Shown: positions 1 to 12,253, counted from the first letter of the stretch. The stretch is 64,000 nt of DNA from Moringa oleifera (GCA_021397835.1 JAJFZO010000658.1:1371501-1435500); one strand, 5' to 3'. Numbers and translations: made by a program. Notes: generated by a model not told the origin, from the letters alone.

Positions 1-65
1 CGGAACCTGAAAGCGAAAGACTTTTGCCGTTTTGCGAGAGGAGAGACTCTAGAGAGAGCGAAAGC

Positions 66-87
<22 letters not shown>
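66..87. repeat. (GA)n microsatellite
   Basis: About eleven uninterrupted GA dinucleotides inside a longer GA-rich stretch. Confidence 0.9.
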
Positions 88-97
<10 letters not shown>

Positions 98-1649
98 ACA
101 GAGGAGAGGGAAATGAGAGAAAAGCAGGGGAGTGTAGAAAACAGACTGGGGAAGGGGGACTCTCGTGACAATGAGGCCCCTCGTTTAATTTTAGCACTTT
201 GTTTCTTTTTAGATCAGGGACAAAAACAGTGAAACTTAAACAGGAAACAGAGAGCCAAAGCCCAAAATAGAACAGGTGGCTTTGGTGGGCTATTCAGTTG
301 TGGCAAAAGCTCTTGATTTGGATAATCATTGGTTATTTTATAAACTCAATAGAACACAAGCCAGTTTCAATAATGCCAGCCTAACCAAGAAATATTGCTT
401 AATGCTGTTTACTAAGTTGCAAGACTTCATTTTTATTGCCAAATTAATCAAAATGTCATTGTCAATGGTATGCCATGGAAGAGAGAAAGCAAATCCGGGT
501 TTTTGTCTGTACCAATGGAGCAGAGGTCAGCAAATTAGTAAACCCAGCCTACATAATTGACCAATAGTGTTCATTAGTTGTCTGTGAGATTGAAACTAAT
601 ACTAACAGCAGAGATTTCCTTTAAAGAGGCATAAATTTATAGTCTGACTGATTTTAACATGATTTTATAGAATTTTCATGTCATCCTAATTTTTAAATGT
701 ATGGAAATGGATCATATGGGATCAAAACTAAACGGGTTTTACGAAAAGAGGCTTGGCCTTTAGTTGGACAAGGTATCATCCGTTAACATTGACTATACCC
801 ATTCAAGACAAATTGAATTGGTTCATGCAGAGCCCAAAGTTGATGGAAAGGAGCATTTATGATATCCATGTAGGTGGGTAAAAGTTATTGACTAATGTAC
901 CAATTGTTGCTTTCCTTGTTGCTATAGCTGAACAACTTAGTCAACTTGAACAGCCAAATATAAATAAATTTCTTCTTTACGCAATAACTTTTATCTTTCC
1001 CTCCCGAGGTGAGCACCCACTTGAAATATATAAAATGAAAAGGAAAAACAACTCTTACAGTAATCAATCTTGTTGTCTTGTCCAGTTGGGGATTGTCAGA
1101 ATGATAGCCTCCTCTCTGAAAACATCATAAACTTTGATGATTATGCACCCAAGCAAGCCTAACAGATTATGCTCAAATGTTCTACCTTTTACTATTGTGA
1201 AACGACAGAAGAAAGCCATGTCTTGCTTATGCAATTTCCTTTGTCCCTTTCTCTCCCTCTCCCAAAATGGGCAGCTTTGTCAGAGAATATCTATCATAGG
1301 ACACAGGGGACAAAGCTGATTCAGTAAACCCGAATCATCTTTTCTGTTCTCTGTAAACTGTGAAGAGAGACCTGAACGGACGAAAAGACTACTACTCTCC
1401 TTTAGGGCGCGTTAGGAAGTTTAGGGAAATTGAAATCATGCTTAATGAGCATAAAAGGAGGTCCTACGTGAAATGGGTATAATTAAAGTTTGGTTTTTGA
1501 TTAGTGAATGGTTAGTGTGATTCATCATTCAGACACAGAGAGCGTGGCACCTTGGCACTGCCGCTCTGCCATTGAGAGTAGCATTGGAGTGGGGCATAAG
1601 GGCTCACGCTTTTTCTCATACACGCGTGACCGTTCCCTCATGCTGGAGA

Positions 1650-1810
1650 GTTTCAAAACCCAAGGCTGCCTTGTTTCTTGTTCGACACAGCTAGCTCTTC
1701 TCAGAGATGCCTTAAAACCCAAGACTCCCTTTCTTTGCTGCTTGACAGAGCTGTTCTGAAAGGAGCCTTAAAACCCAAGAGCGAGCTCTCTTCTTATGCT
1801 TTTGATATAG
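1650..1810 (+). repeat. Three imperfect repeats of about 57 bp in the HIPP leader
   Basis: The core AAAACCCAAG recurs near 1655, 1714 and 1770, a spacing of 59 and 56 bases. Each core is followed by a pyrimidine-rich part containing CTT/TTG runs and a CAGAG/CAGCT-like element, so the whole unit is repeated and not just the core. The repeats lie 100-260 bases upstream of the HIPP start codon, in its leader or proximal promoter. Confidence 0.6.
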
Positions 1811-1914
1811 AAGGACCTCTTGTTTTCTTCATTGGTGCAACCTCTGTATAGATTTATATTACCCATCGGTGCAGCATCTCGTGCAGTGCAAGCTGATCAG
1901 ACAATTAATCAACT

Positions 1915-2668
1915 ATGTCTGTAAGTTCCTAACTCTCTCCTCTCCCTCTGTCTTAGTTAAAAACCACACACACACAGAGAAACCAGAAGAATAAACATTA
2001 AAACAGTGGAAATTAGATCACGACAACGTGGGTATTGCAGATGGTGGAAATAAGAGTGCCAAACTTGGACTGCGAGGGATGTGCTTCGAAGTTGAAGAAA
2101 GCTCTCTTCAAGGTTAAAGGTAACATCCTTTTGTCTTTGTTTCACCCTTCAGGGTTAAACTTCATGGGCTTAGGTTTGGGCAGTACCTCAAGGAATGGAC
2201 TGGACCCATTGATTAAGCAAAAGGCACCAAGACCCCTCACCACATGAAGCCCAGTCGCTTGCTGGGCTATGACGAAGCCCACTTTCTGTACGGGTTCCAG
2301 TTTTTCTCGCTTAATGGTCTCTCTAACTTGCTTGTTCAGGAGTAGAAGAAGTGGAAGTAGAAATGGAGATCCAGAAGATCACAGTGCGAGGCTTCGCGGT
2401 GGAGGAAAAGAAGGTGCTGAAAGCCATCAAACGCGCCGGTAAAGCAGCAGAGCTGTGGCCATTCCCCGGATACTCTCATTTCACCTCATTCTACAAATAC
2501 CCAACCTACATCGTTAACCATTACTACGACATGTATAAAAGCGAAGTCAGTAATGGCGTGCACACTTTCTTCCACACTCCTGCCGTCTACTCAGTCGCTG
2601 TGGCGTCTGACGAGGCCGTTGCTTCCCTTTTCAGCGACGATAACCCCCACGCCTGCACTATCATGTGA
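1915..2668 (+). CDS. Heavy-metal-associated isoprenylated plant protein (HIPP45-like)
   Basis: Three exons, 1915-1920, 2041-2119 and 2340-2668, give 137 aa. The first exon is only ATG-TCT before a GTAAGT donor, so the protein starts MSMVEIRVPNLDCEGC, the usual start of this subfamily. Residues about 3-70 form an HMA fold with the metal-binding CxxC pair in D-C-E-G-C. The protein ends C-T-I-M, a CaaX box that predicts C-terminal prenylation and membrane attachment. The middle is rich in Tyr, His and Pro (FPGYSHF, VNHYYD), as in HIPP45 relatives. Family members bind soft or transition metals and act in metal homeostasis and stress or pathogen responses; the ligand here is unknown. An alternative start at the ATG at 2041, without the mini-exon, would cost only two residues. 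A second HMA gene follows on the same strand. Confidence 0.9.
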
Positions 2669-3819
2669 TTGATCTCCCATTTTCCTCTCTTCAGTTTTTT
2701 TATTCTTTCTTCCCCTACGAGTAATGTTTTTTCTTTCTTCTCCCTTTGTGTTGAGAAGTTCTGGTTAGTTAGCCATTTTGAGACATCTCAGTATGTTAAT
2801 TTGATATATTCTTCAGGTTTATCCCTATAGTCTGTATTTAGTTTAAAGTTCATTTTATAAGCGTGCCACATATATGCCTGTATGATCATGTGTATATATA
2901 GGTATTTTCACTTGCCAATTTCATTGAAAAGATCAGTGAGAGGCTAAAAGCTGTAAGACCCATGACCCAAATCCACGGTTTTTATCATTTACTTGTCTTT
3001 TTTTTTTTGGGCAAATATTTCTGGTGGGTCATAAACTTGCGAAATGGGTATTTTTCCAATTTTCTTTTTGGTGAATTCAAAAGTGGAATTGATTTTGTAC
3101 CCATACGCAACACATTATGGGTTGACTTATTGGCAACTTTACTGTTCTTTCAACTTACTTTTACACGAGATTTGGTTCAAATGGAGGGCTGGTCCTCTGA
3201 GTGGCCATATTCAAAACTCCTGTCTGCTTTAATTATTGACACTTTTTGAAGATCAAAATAAAGTCAGCAGCTTCAGCTTTCGCCCTTTCTAAAGAGCAGC
3301 CCTTGAAGCCAAGCTCAACCAATGGCTCATGATTCCCCTTCCTCCAATTTCAAGCAGTGTATTTTTGACAAGGGCAGTGTATATAAAAAAAAAAGGTTAA
3401 AAAAGAAAAAGTAATTTTTAATTTTTTATAATATATTAATGATAAATAAATAAATCTTAAAAAGTAATTGTATTAAATTATTATGTTAAACTTCATTAAT
3501 ACCGAATTCCTCTTTCTAAATTAATATGATCCATTGATATTGATAGAATATAATTATACAGTGTATACTTACAAATTAATTTATTTCTTTGCTAATTGTA
3601 TAATTTATAAAATACCTGTTTATTTTTATATTTTGGGGACTAGGCAGAGCACCAGAACATTACCATGTGGCTGGAATCTGAACATAGGGATCTACGTTTC
3701 GGTATGTACAGAGCCAGAGCCTCACATCTTTACCCTTTAAAAACACCACTGGTCCTCAAAAAGCTTCGTTCCTTTTTCCTTATTTTGTTCAACTTTCAGT
3801 CTGTACTCTTCCTCCTCAT
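2669..3819. other. 3' UTR of the HIPP gene, then intergenic DNA
   Basis: The first 200-300 bases after the stop are T-rich and are probably the 3' UTR. Further on lie AT-rich DNA and short open frames without recognisable domains. The last 150 bases form the leader of the next HMA gene. Confidence 0.5.
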
Positions 3820-4420
3820 ATGGCGCAGGTACTTCTTTTCATCTTCATATCTTATATGCTTGAAGCTGATGAATAATACCGAATTTCTGGTGATCTCTCT
3901 CATTCTTGTCTTTTGCTTCCTTTTTTTTTTTTTTTTTAAACCTTGATACAATTTTGTAGCAGAAGGTGGTGTTGAAGGTCTTAACCATGACTGATGATAA
4001 GACGAAGCAGAAGGCCATAGAAGCCGCTGCTGATATCTACGGTAATTGGTGCAGATGTTTTTGCTTACAGTCTAATTGATCGCCCTCCGGAATCTTCATG
4101 AACATTCCACTCTTTTTAATCGATTGCTTTGTTTTAGTTCGTTAAGATCAGATCATATACCAAAATCTTTACTTTCGGCCTCTTGAAATTTGTGATTACC
4201 AGGAGTTGATTCGATTGCGGCTGATATGAAGGACCAGAAGCTGACGGTGATAGGACAGATGGATACAGTGGCAGTGGTGAAGAAGTTGAAGAAAGTAGGT
4301 AAAGTGGACATACTCTCGGTTGGGCCTGCGAAAGAAGAGAAGAAGGAAGAGAAGAAAGAAGAAAAGAAAGAAGAGAAGAAAGAGGAAAAGAAAGAAGAGA
4401 AAAAGGATGAGAAGAAATAG
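3820..4420 (+). CDS. HMA-domain protein with Lys/Glu-rich tail
   Basis: Three exons, 3820-3828, 3963-4041 and 4203-4420, encode 101 aa. Exon 1 is only ATG-GCG-CAG, giving the start MAQKVVLKV typical of small plant HMA proteins. Residues about 3-68 have the HMA pattern (VVLKV, then [16 protein letters not shown] and [19 protein letters not shown]). The CxxC metal site is missing: the loop reads [10 protein letters not shown]. The tail from about residue 72 is a run of KEEKK units and ends DEKK, with no CaaX box, unlike its upstream neighbour. Metal binding through Cys is therefore unlikely; a scaffolding or protein-binding role is possible but unproven. The tandem arrangement with another HMA gene suggests an old local duplication followed by strong divergence. 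Confidence 0.88.
4328..4417 (+). repeat. GAA/GAG/AAG codon repeat encoding the KEEKK tail
   Basis: A purine-only tract of GAAGAGAAGAAG-type units encodes the acidic/basic tail of the HMA protein. It is slippage-prone, so tail length probably varies among alleles. Confidence 0.85.
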
Positions 4421-7400
4421 AGCTTCGATTACAACCGATCCACTTTGGTTTCTGTCATCTTTTGGCGGATCAGAGAATTACTGGCCTTGTTGTAGCGTTA
4501 GTTGTAAGTATTTTCAGTTCACAAGTCTATTTTGGGGTAGCATGTAATTCTTGTTTGGGGGAAAAGAAAAGTAAATTTGCATACGGCTTTCGTGAGATCG
4601 TCAGATTTTGTCCTGTTCAAAGCTATTAAACAAAGGCAATAGAAGTTTGGCTTCACGAGTTTCCTCTTCTATTTGCTGAAGGGTCAATATCTTTGACAAT
4701 ACCAGAAATCCCAAGCGATCTTGTTATGCTTCCAGCTCGTTACGTGTAGTTTAAAGCTTCAATTTCAGGCACAGATAAACACGGAAAAGACGCTATTTTT
4801 GCTTTGAAGAATGTGAGTGTATAATTTAATGCTGCTTTGAAAACGACAAGCCCTAGCAAACAGAAGGCGCATTTAATATGGTATATCGAGCCACTTCGCT
4901 AAGTTAGGAGGCAACCCAGAATGTTTATGCATGCATTAGAGAAGATCAAGGGGCAAACTTTTGGAATTAAGATATCATTATAATGAATTTTTCAGAAGAC
5001 ATTGAAGTATGACCATTTAATAAAATTAGTAATTAAAATTTTATATATTTATTTTTATTATTTTAATATAATAAATGATAAAAAAACATATTTAAAAAAA
5101 TCAGATCAGGACCATCTTGGTTAAACATCCTTTTTCCCATACCTCTTTACAAGTACAGATGAACAAATCTGTAGAGCTTAGTCATGGACTTTTGATAGGT
5201 AAGAGTTGAGCATTCCATTGAAAATTTCACAAGCATTACATCAAGGAAGTTATTGATTATATTTATTGATTATACTGTTATATAGCGCAAGCATTATGCA
5301 AGCATAACCCATTAATGGAACAGAACAAAGAGAAAAAAGTCTGCAATGTCGGTGGGATGGCAAATGATGTAATTGCAAAAAAAGGAATCAAAGAATAAAG
5401 ATTGAAATAAATTAAGATATTATTATTTAATTTCATATGCCTTGTTAGGCCTTAAACAACATATATTTTAGACCAATTATGTCATGATTCATGACCAGAA
5501 AGCATGCCATTCCACTAGTAGCCGACAGCTTAGCTGGGCATGAATCCTAAAGTGCACCAGGGGGTATCCCTTTATATTCAAAGTTCAAATCCTTGTCGAG
5601 TCAGGGAAATTAAAAAAAATAAAAAAATCAAGAGTCCAACACAAACAAAAGGATTACGGCGGTATCCCAAAAACTGGAATTGAATAGTTCTACCAGGAGC
5701 TTCAGGAAGTGGTTCCTCCAAATATATACCTATAAGTTGATACCTAATCTCTCATCAGGATGATGTCAGATACTCTTAGTAATAAAGAAGTTACAAGATG
5801 CAGCATCTGGTGCGAATCAGAGGATGTGTTTACAAGTCTGCAAGGAAGTCCGAGTAGTGTTATTAGGACTTGATCTTTATAGGGCAATAAGCAGAACATA
5901 TCGAGAATGAGCCATGAATCACTTAAAGGGATTCTCTGCAGAAATTGAAAATTTACAGGTTGCAGCAGCTGAAAAGAAATATTACCCATTCAGAGTTGTT
6001 TCCAGAGCTCCTCCATCTGGAATGAGGGCTCTGCAATACATGAAGATAGCATGAGCAACCAAAGGTGAAGAAAATAAAAGTAGAAAAATGAATGTTAGAT
6101 TATGATCATAAATCGAAAAGTGAAGTAATGAGATCAAAGATGTGGATACATGAAGGATTTGGCTTTCGCTTTTCCGTTTTACATAACAAGAAGCCACCAA
6201 AAGATTTCTTAGTTCATTAACCAAGATGGCTTGGAAATGAATGAAAGAACATTTCTTACAGCAATGGAAATGTTACAACCTCACCCAACCTACATCAACT
6301 ATATACCTGCTGGTTAGAAGCAAAATGAATCTCAACACTGTGAGGCCTCCCTCAATGCTAACTCTGACAATAATACGGCTTCCCAAAGCAGAGGAGATAA
6401 TACCTTGCTGATCTTTCTCAGTGACTTCAGGCATCAACAAGGAATACGGATGAAAGGCAAGTTCAGAGGAAAAGGAAACTAACTGAAGCAGGGGCAGCTC
6501 TTGATGCAAATGGACAGCAGAGATGAGTTCCATTGTAAATGAACCAATATCACCAACACCAATCCAGCATAGAACCAAGACATGCTTACATGGAAGCTTA
6601 AACATGAAAATCATCCAATACTGACTTAAGTAGATTTTCATATATGGCTCCAAGCAATTTCTGTATGTTTCCCACAATCAACATTTTCCAATTAGGTCTC
6701 ACACTCATACCATTGTAACTTCCAGGGAAATAATGCCATGGGATTGCAACCTGGTCCTGATGAAGTGGCTGACTCTCTTAGAGGAAAACAATAAATTAGA
6801 TGTCTGTAAGCTGAGCTTCGAGATCATCATGAAGCCACTGGGTATTGAGGATAGACTTAATCTTCAGATGTGACTGTAAAAGAAAACAATCTGCAAAATA
6901 AATAAGAAATTATCACTAGACAATTATGGATTTCTGGCATGATAACTAGAATAAGTACTGACATCCACATAGAACATAGATGTGAAATAGCAAGATTTTC
7001 TTTTGAGCAGAAACAAAAGTATATTAGTAGGTACTAGCACCAAGGGGGTGCAAACCTTTACAGATGCACTAAATCTAGGTTATTAGTAACTCTATAAACT
7101 CAGTTACATCCTCATCATTTACAAAATGAGCACCCGAGTCCCAGAATTTTAAAAAAGTATAGTAGAATTACCAATTCAGATTGAATCAACCTGCTCTACA
7201 CATTCCAATCCACAACTTCACTCATTAGTAATTCCACAGAAATATCTCACCAAGTGCCATAAAAAGTATATAATTTGGACTCCTCAATAATTGCATGAAA
7301 GCTTAAACCAGTATGTAATTCATTAGGGAGAAACGAAAAACAGGGGGCAAAATTGGTTTCTACATCTCAATTGTACAGAATGAGGAACTATGAGAAGAGA

Positions 7401-7539
7401 ATAAGATGTGCTCACTTTACCCTTTCAAAACGTCCACATTGTTAAAGCAGCAGGTATAAGGTGTCAACTTAGCTGAAGAGGAAAGTATATTCCTCAGTAA
7501 GTTATGAATAAGTATTCTTGATGTTACAAAATCACTACT
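4421..7539. other. Noncoding region between convergent genes
   Basis: It begins with the 3' UTR of the HMA gene and ends at the PPR stop codon. From about 5650 to 7500 the base composition is less AT-rich than true spacer DNA, and minus-strand open frames of 80-134 codons occur (5744-5989, 5982-6224, 6273-6677). They lack recognisable domains and do not join into one frame. The region may be a long or spliced 3' UTR of the PPR gene or an old pseudogene. A SINE-like element lies at about 5515-5622. Confidence 0.45.
5515..5622 (+). mobile_element. Possible tRNA-derived SINE remnant
   Basis: An A-box-like TTAGCTGGGCATG (5530-5542) is followed about 40 bases later by a good B box, AGTTCAAATCC (5582-5592). 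The element then passes within about 20 bases into an A-rich tail. This order of pol III promoter boxes plus A tail is typical of plant SINEs. No clear target-site duplication was found and the element is short, so it could also be a decayed tRNA relic. Confidence 0.4.
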
Positions 7540-9003
7540 TTAGCACCTCCTAAATCCCTTGATCTTTGAGACTAGATGGGCATATTGCCCTTTCTCCACC
7601 ATGTGTCTTATTATGTCATGAGCTTCATAAAGTTTTCCAGCATTCCGTAGATTACTCACTAGTGTACTGTACACAACAAAATTTGGATTACAGCCTCTAG
7701 ATTCCATTTCCTTCAGCATGAAGCACGCTTCATCAAACTTCCCTGCCATGCAAAATCCCCGAATCATGGAGTTGTATGTAAATACATTTGGAACACGTCC
7801 CTTGATGGTCATGTCATCAAACATCTCCTGAGCTTTCTCAAGCTCTCCAGCCACAATATATCCTGTGATCATTACAGTGTAACAAACGACATCGGGCAAG
7901 CACCCATTCTTTATCATTTCATCAAAAAAGTATTTGCAGGCATCCAAATTCCCTGCACGGCTAAGGCCATCTATTAATGTGGTGAAATGAGGAACAGTTG
8001 GCTCGATACCCACCTCCTTCATGTGATTCAACAGGTTAAGCGCTGCAAGTGGCTTATCTCCTTTGCCAAGAACATGGAGAAGGATGTTATACGTATGAAA
8101 ATCTGGAGAAAACCCACTCCTACCCATTTCATCAAGCAGTCTGTGAAACTGATCTAACTTTCCCAATCTATACTTTGCACACATGACAATGTTATAAGTT
8201 AAAATATCTGGGGAATGACTTTCAGCTAACATCTGCTGATAGACCCACTCAATTAACTTGTATTGTTTAACAACTAGAAGTGAATGTAGAACTGCATTAT
8301 AAGAATGTCTGAATGGCCTGTAATTGAATGTTTTTGACTTGATGAACCTCTCTACAACTTTCCTTGCCAAGCCTGCCTCACCACAGGTGCATATCAGTAT
8401 GTTAAAAGTACGTGCTGTAGTGGGAAACCCATTCTCAATCATCTCATCAACAAGTCTCCACATTGCCTTATACTCTTCACACTCTGCAAATACTTTCATT
8501 GTCAAATGATATGAGTTTGCCGTGTGCCTGTAGTATTCCTGCTGACCAGACCACACAAAAAACTTGTATCCCAATTTCGCACACCTACTCTTGTTAGCAT
8601 AAGTTATGTTCCTCAAAATTCCCACAAGAACTTCCCTCACAAGAAGCCCTGACACCCTTATTTGCAACTCATTCAATTCGGATTTCGCATCATATCCTGG
8701 CCCATCTTGCTGCAAAATTTCAAGAACCTTCGCAGCATCAACCCTGGTGGTCTCAAAAAAGCTATGCCTCACTGAAAAACGCCTTTCAGTGGCGCTTTCA
8801 TATTCATCCATGTCGGGTTTTTCATCTAACACATTGTCAAAACCTGGACATTCCCAGATTTTCTTCAATGGTTCCTCAAAATGATGAAACCCATTGTGGC
8901 TCTTATCACCATCAAAACTGCAGTCACAAAATCTCCTCGAAATGAAGAAAAGATAAGAAGCTTTATGAATAATTCTCGAACCAAATAAAGCTATAGAGTT
9001 CAT
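7540..9003 (-). CDS. P-class pentatricopeptide repeat protein, organellar
   Basis: A single-exon gene of 487 codons, stop at 7540. The ATG at 9003 is the first in frame; the frame stays open a few codons further upstream but has no ATG there. The N-terminus is rich in Arg, Ser and hydrophobic residues and poor in acidic ones (SRIIHKASYLFF, SRRF), as in mitochondrial or plastid targeting peptides. Nine 35-residue PPR motifs run from about residue 163 to 477, with canonical pieces such as TYNIVM, HTYNILL, FTTLIDGLSRAG and TYNSMIRGFCMAGKFDEA. There is no E, DYW or SMR domain. The sequence closely resembles the protein I recall as Arabidopsis At1g55630. P-class PPR proteins bind specific organellar RNAs and affect their stability, splicing or translation; the target is unknown. 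Confidence 0.92.
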   Translation of the reverse strand: MNSIALFGSRIIHKASYLFFISRRFCDCSFDGDKSHNGFHHFEEPLKKIWECPGFDNVLDEKPDMDEYESATERRFSVRHSFFETTRVDAAKVLEILQQDGPGYDAKSELNELQIRVSGLLVREVLVGILRNITYANKSRCAKLGYKFFVWSGQQEYYRHTANSYHLTMKVFAECEEYKAMWRLVDEMIENGFPTTARTFNILICTCGEAGLARKVVERFIKSKTFNYRPFRHSYNAVLHSLLVVKQYKLIEWVYQQMLAESHSPDILTYNIVMCAKYRLGKLDQFHRLLDEMGRSGFSPDFHTYNILLHVLGKGDKPLAALNLLNHMKEVGIEPTVPHFTTLIDGLSRAGNLDACKYFFDEMIKNGCLPDVVCYTVMITGYIVAGELEKAQEMFDDMTIKGRVPNVFTYNSMIRGFCMAGKFDEACFMLKEMESRGCNPNFVVYSTLVSNLRNAGKLYEAHDIIRHMVEKGQYAHLVSKIKGFRRC

Positions 9004-9500
9004 TTTTAGGGTCAACAAGACAATGGGGAAATCCCATTATCTCCGCAACATTAAAGCACTCGATGAATCTAATAAACCCACGAAATACTTGAGTCTTCTC
9101 GATTCGAAGAGCCCGAAAAGCGGGTGCTGAGGTTGGGCGACACCCATTAAATTGAGATTATTCAACTGCACAATAGGGTTTCAATCGATCGAGCGATTAT
9201 CTCCAGTGATTATGACACCACTAGTGCACCAAGTAGATCTAATTGACTAGGGGCGCCAAAGGAACAGTTGATACTCACCAGGAACGGTGTTTGCCAGGCA
9301 GAACTGGTCCCTTCCTAGGTGGACACTTGGGCTATGTCTCGCCGCGAGGTCTTCTCGTGCGAAGTAAGCAGAAGGGAGTAGACGGGCTGAGGAACCAGTC
9401 CAAGCCGCAATACTGCTCATCAGGTGCCCGTGTCCTAGTGGAACAACATGTCTTCAGGCGGACTAACAGCAGCACAAAATCTGACCTATGATCATTAACC
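9004..9500 (-). other. Probable spliced 5' leader of the PPR gene
   Basis: On the minus strand a GC-richer stretch (about 9500 down to 9279) ends at a good donor, CCTG|GTGAGT. An acceptor TTGTGCAG lies at 9166-9168. This predicts a short 5' UTR intron of about 113 bp (9166-9278) upstream of the PPR start. It is inferred from splice signals only. The open frames here show no known domain. Confidence 0.4.
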
Positions 9501-9540
9501 CAGTGCACTTGACGCATGTTTACTTGTTCATAATCCATTA

Positions 9541-11999
9541 TGAGAGTGAATAAGAATTGAGATGAATAAAAATCAAAATAAAAAATTAAATTTAAAATAA
9601 ATTATTTACTTTTAAAAAATAAAAATTACATCAATCAAAATTAACTATTGCAAATTTATTTGATATTCTAGTTTTTTTAATTACTCATGCATATATAAAA
9701 ATCTTTATTTCATGTTTGACAATTTTTATATATAGCAATAAAATTTAAATTGAAAAAAAGCTAATTTTTTGAAACTGACTTTTTAATTCAAAAAATTACT
9801 AATTCTAGGGTTGCAAAATACTTTGATCACAAGTTTTCATTTTTCATTTTTAAATAGGAGTGAAAGGTTAAAAAATTAATTTTACTTTATTATGTCTGTG
9901 TTGTTTATATCGGAATTTTATTTTGTTTTAACACTCATTTTGAACTATCGCAATGAATGATTATTCTATCATAACAAATATTGATAGATGAAAACAAATT
10001 TTTTATATTTTTATTTATCGTATATAAAAATAAATTTATATTTATTATATTTAAAAATAATATTTAAATAAAATAATAATATTTTATATATTTAATGTAC
10101 AATTTTATTTGTAAATTAATTTATTAGAGTTATTTTGTATAACAAATACAATATATTATTGAAATAATTATCTTTATTAAAATATTTTTGTAAAATACCT
10201 TTTTACTAATGTTCTAATTTGTAGAAAATTAAAAATTAAATACAAATTAAATTAAAATTTTAGAATAAAGACAGTAAAAAAAACTTAAAAAGATCACAAA
10301 CCATTAAAAATATAAAAAATTACAAACTCGAATCCAAAAAAGTTCGTATTTGCTTTTTTGTAAAAATAAATGAAAATAATAATATTTTTTTATCATACAA
10401 GATGCACTAATTAATAAAAAATCTAAAAAAACTAGAGTTTGACAATTATGAAACTAAAAAGCTCCTTCTCTCTCTCTCTTTTTATTTATTTGAAAACATT
10501 TCTTATAAACACAAAAAATAAAAATTTGAAAATAATCACAAAAATTAAAAAAATAGATTTAATGAACAAAACTAATCTTGTTTTACTTCATCCAACTTGA
10601 AGTTAAAAGGTTCGTTTATATATAATTATTAATATTTAAATTTTTTATTTATTGTCAAATTTAAATTTAATTCATAAAATATTATTATATATAATTAATT
10701 TAAATTTAATAATATTTTCATACAGATTATTAAATTAATATATGTTTAAATTCATATTAATTTGTATATAAAAATTATTCAATTAATATAATATTGTTTT
10801 TATTTTTAAATAAATATTGTTAATTTAAATAATCATATATATTAATATTTTTTATATATTTAAAATTATAAAAAGATATATCATACTAGAATGTTTTCAA
10901 TATACAGGTAAAATAAATTCCATATCATGAACGTGTTAAAATTTAGTCTTATTTAAAACATAATTTATAATTAATATATTTTCTGATTTGTATTTTTAAA
11001 TAATATTAATTAATTATATTTCAAAGTTAAAATCAATTTGAAAAACATTCAAATAAAAAAATTTAAGTCTGTTATAAAAAAAGGCTTAATGTTTTTTTTA
11101 TATTATTAATTAGACTCATTTAAAAAATTATAATAAAATATCTCAAAAATAACTCAAACAAAATTTTCATTTCATTCGAGTTTATCTCTCAAATTTAAAT
11201 AATTTTTAATGTAGCATATTATTAATAATTAATGATTTAATAAATTATTTTTTATTATTATAAAAAATTAAATTAATTTAAATTTTTAATTTTAATTAAA
11301 ATATTTAATATTTAAATGATAACATAAAATAAATATTAAATTTTCATAACATTTTAGTAAAAAAAATTATTTATATTACTTTTTAAAAAAAATATTACCT
11401 TTTGCTGATTACTCAATAATACAATTTACATACTGTATCATCATCAATCATAGATCCAAGTCTTCTTTCTTTTACTGTTAGTGCCCACATCCTTTTAGAT
11501 CAACATGTTACTCTACCATGTCACTTTCAAAATACAATGTTTTTATGTATGACTAGTTTTATTCAATGTTTCACTTTTAAAGTTCTGATTTAGAATAATT
11601 TTAACCTCCCAATATTTGAAAGCAGCAGAAGAAAAGAAAGGAAAACACAATCTGCCATCGCTCGTTTTCATATATGCAACCCTTCTTCACACACCAAAAC
11701 AGAAAGTTATTTATCAAGTCCTAAGATTCAAAAGTTTCACTTGATTCACCTCCTAGAAACGTGTAACATCGTGGCCCTCTTGCAACAAGAATCCACATTA
11801 GGTACAGAGAAAAAGATTTGGAAGTTTCTATGATCAAATTTTCATGAACAGTGTGATTTAATCAAAAATATCTAAACAGGGAATTTTAGATGAGGTATGA
11901 ACAAACCATATGGTAAATTAGGAGATCACAAAGTACAAAAGCCCAAACCTTAATTCATACAACCATATCTTATTCACACAACAGCGCAAATTAACTTGT
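9541..11999. other. AT-rich intergenic DNA
   Basis: Mostly A/T homopolymer-like DNA with no recognisable gene or element. From about 11450 composition becomes more balanced, towards the 3' end of the LTI65 gene. Nothing else is supported. Confidence 0.6.
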
Positions 12000-12253
12000 C
12001 TACTCGGAGTTGAAACAAGAACCGCATGCTTCAGTTGATTCCTGAAGCCTTCGTTGGCCTGTGGCGCTTCCGCTGTTCTCCACTCTCCCCCTGAAATCCT
12101 TCAGTACCTGAAATCCAAACAAGAAAACCCAAGTTCAGAAAAGAAAAAGAACAGTATCAAGCAGAAAATTTCATTCGATTCAGTTTTAAAAGGTATAGAA
12201 GGTTTACCGTATGTAGAGCCAAGGGATTGTTGAGATTGCTGGCCTTCGGTTCC
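12000..12253 (-). other. Former C-terminal coding sequence of LTI65, now 3' UTR
   Basis: After the TAG at 12254 the same frame stays open and reads GTEGQQSQQSLGSTY to a GTAAAC donor at 12207. A good acceptor at 12108 opens a last exon. In phase it reads GTEGFQGESGEQRK and ends at a TGA (12031-12033); in another frame it reads GQRRLQES and ends at 12000. Both look like the low-complexity C-termini of LTI65 relatives. This suggests that a terminal intron and about 40 codons became untranslated after a nonsense mutation. Confidence 0.5.

Larger units (their letters stand above)
1..1914. other. Intergenic DNA, possible leader of a leftward gene
   Basis: No convincing coding exon is visible. The first 200 bases are purine-rich on the plus strand, so the minus strand reads as a CT-rich stretch of the kind common in plant 5' leaders. 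A gene transcribed leftward off the window edge may therefore start here; this is inference. The rest has scattered short open frames with no recognisable domain. The last 300 bases form the leader region of the HIPP gene and contain an imperfect triple repeat. Confidence 0.5.

Noticed and set aside
1508..1759. 83-codon open frame upstream of the HIPP gene
   Set aside because: It coincides with the triple repeat in the leader and has no similarity to known proteins.
6273..6677. 134-codon minus-strand open frame downstream of the PPR gene
   Set aside because: No recognisable domain, no link to neighbouring frames by splice sites, and it lies where a 3' UTR is expected.
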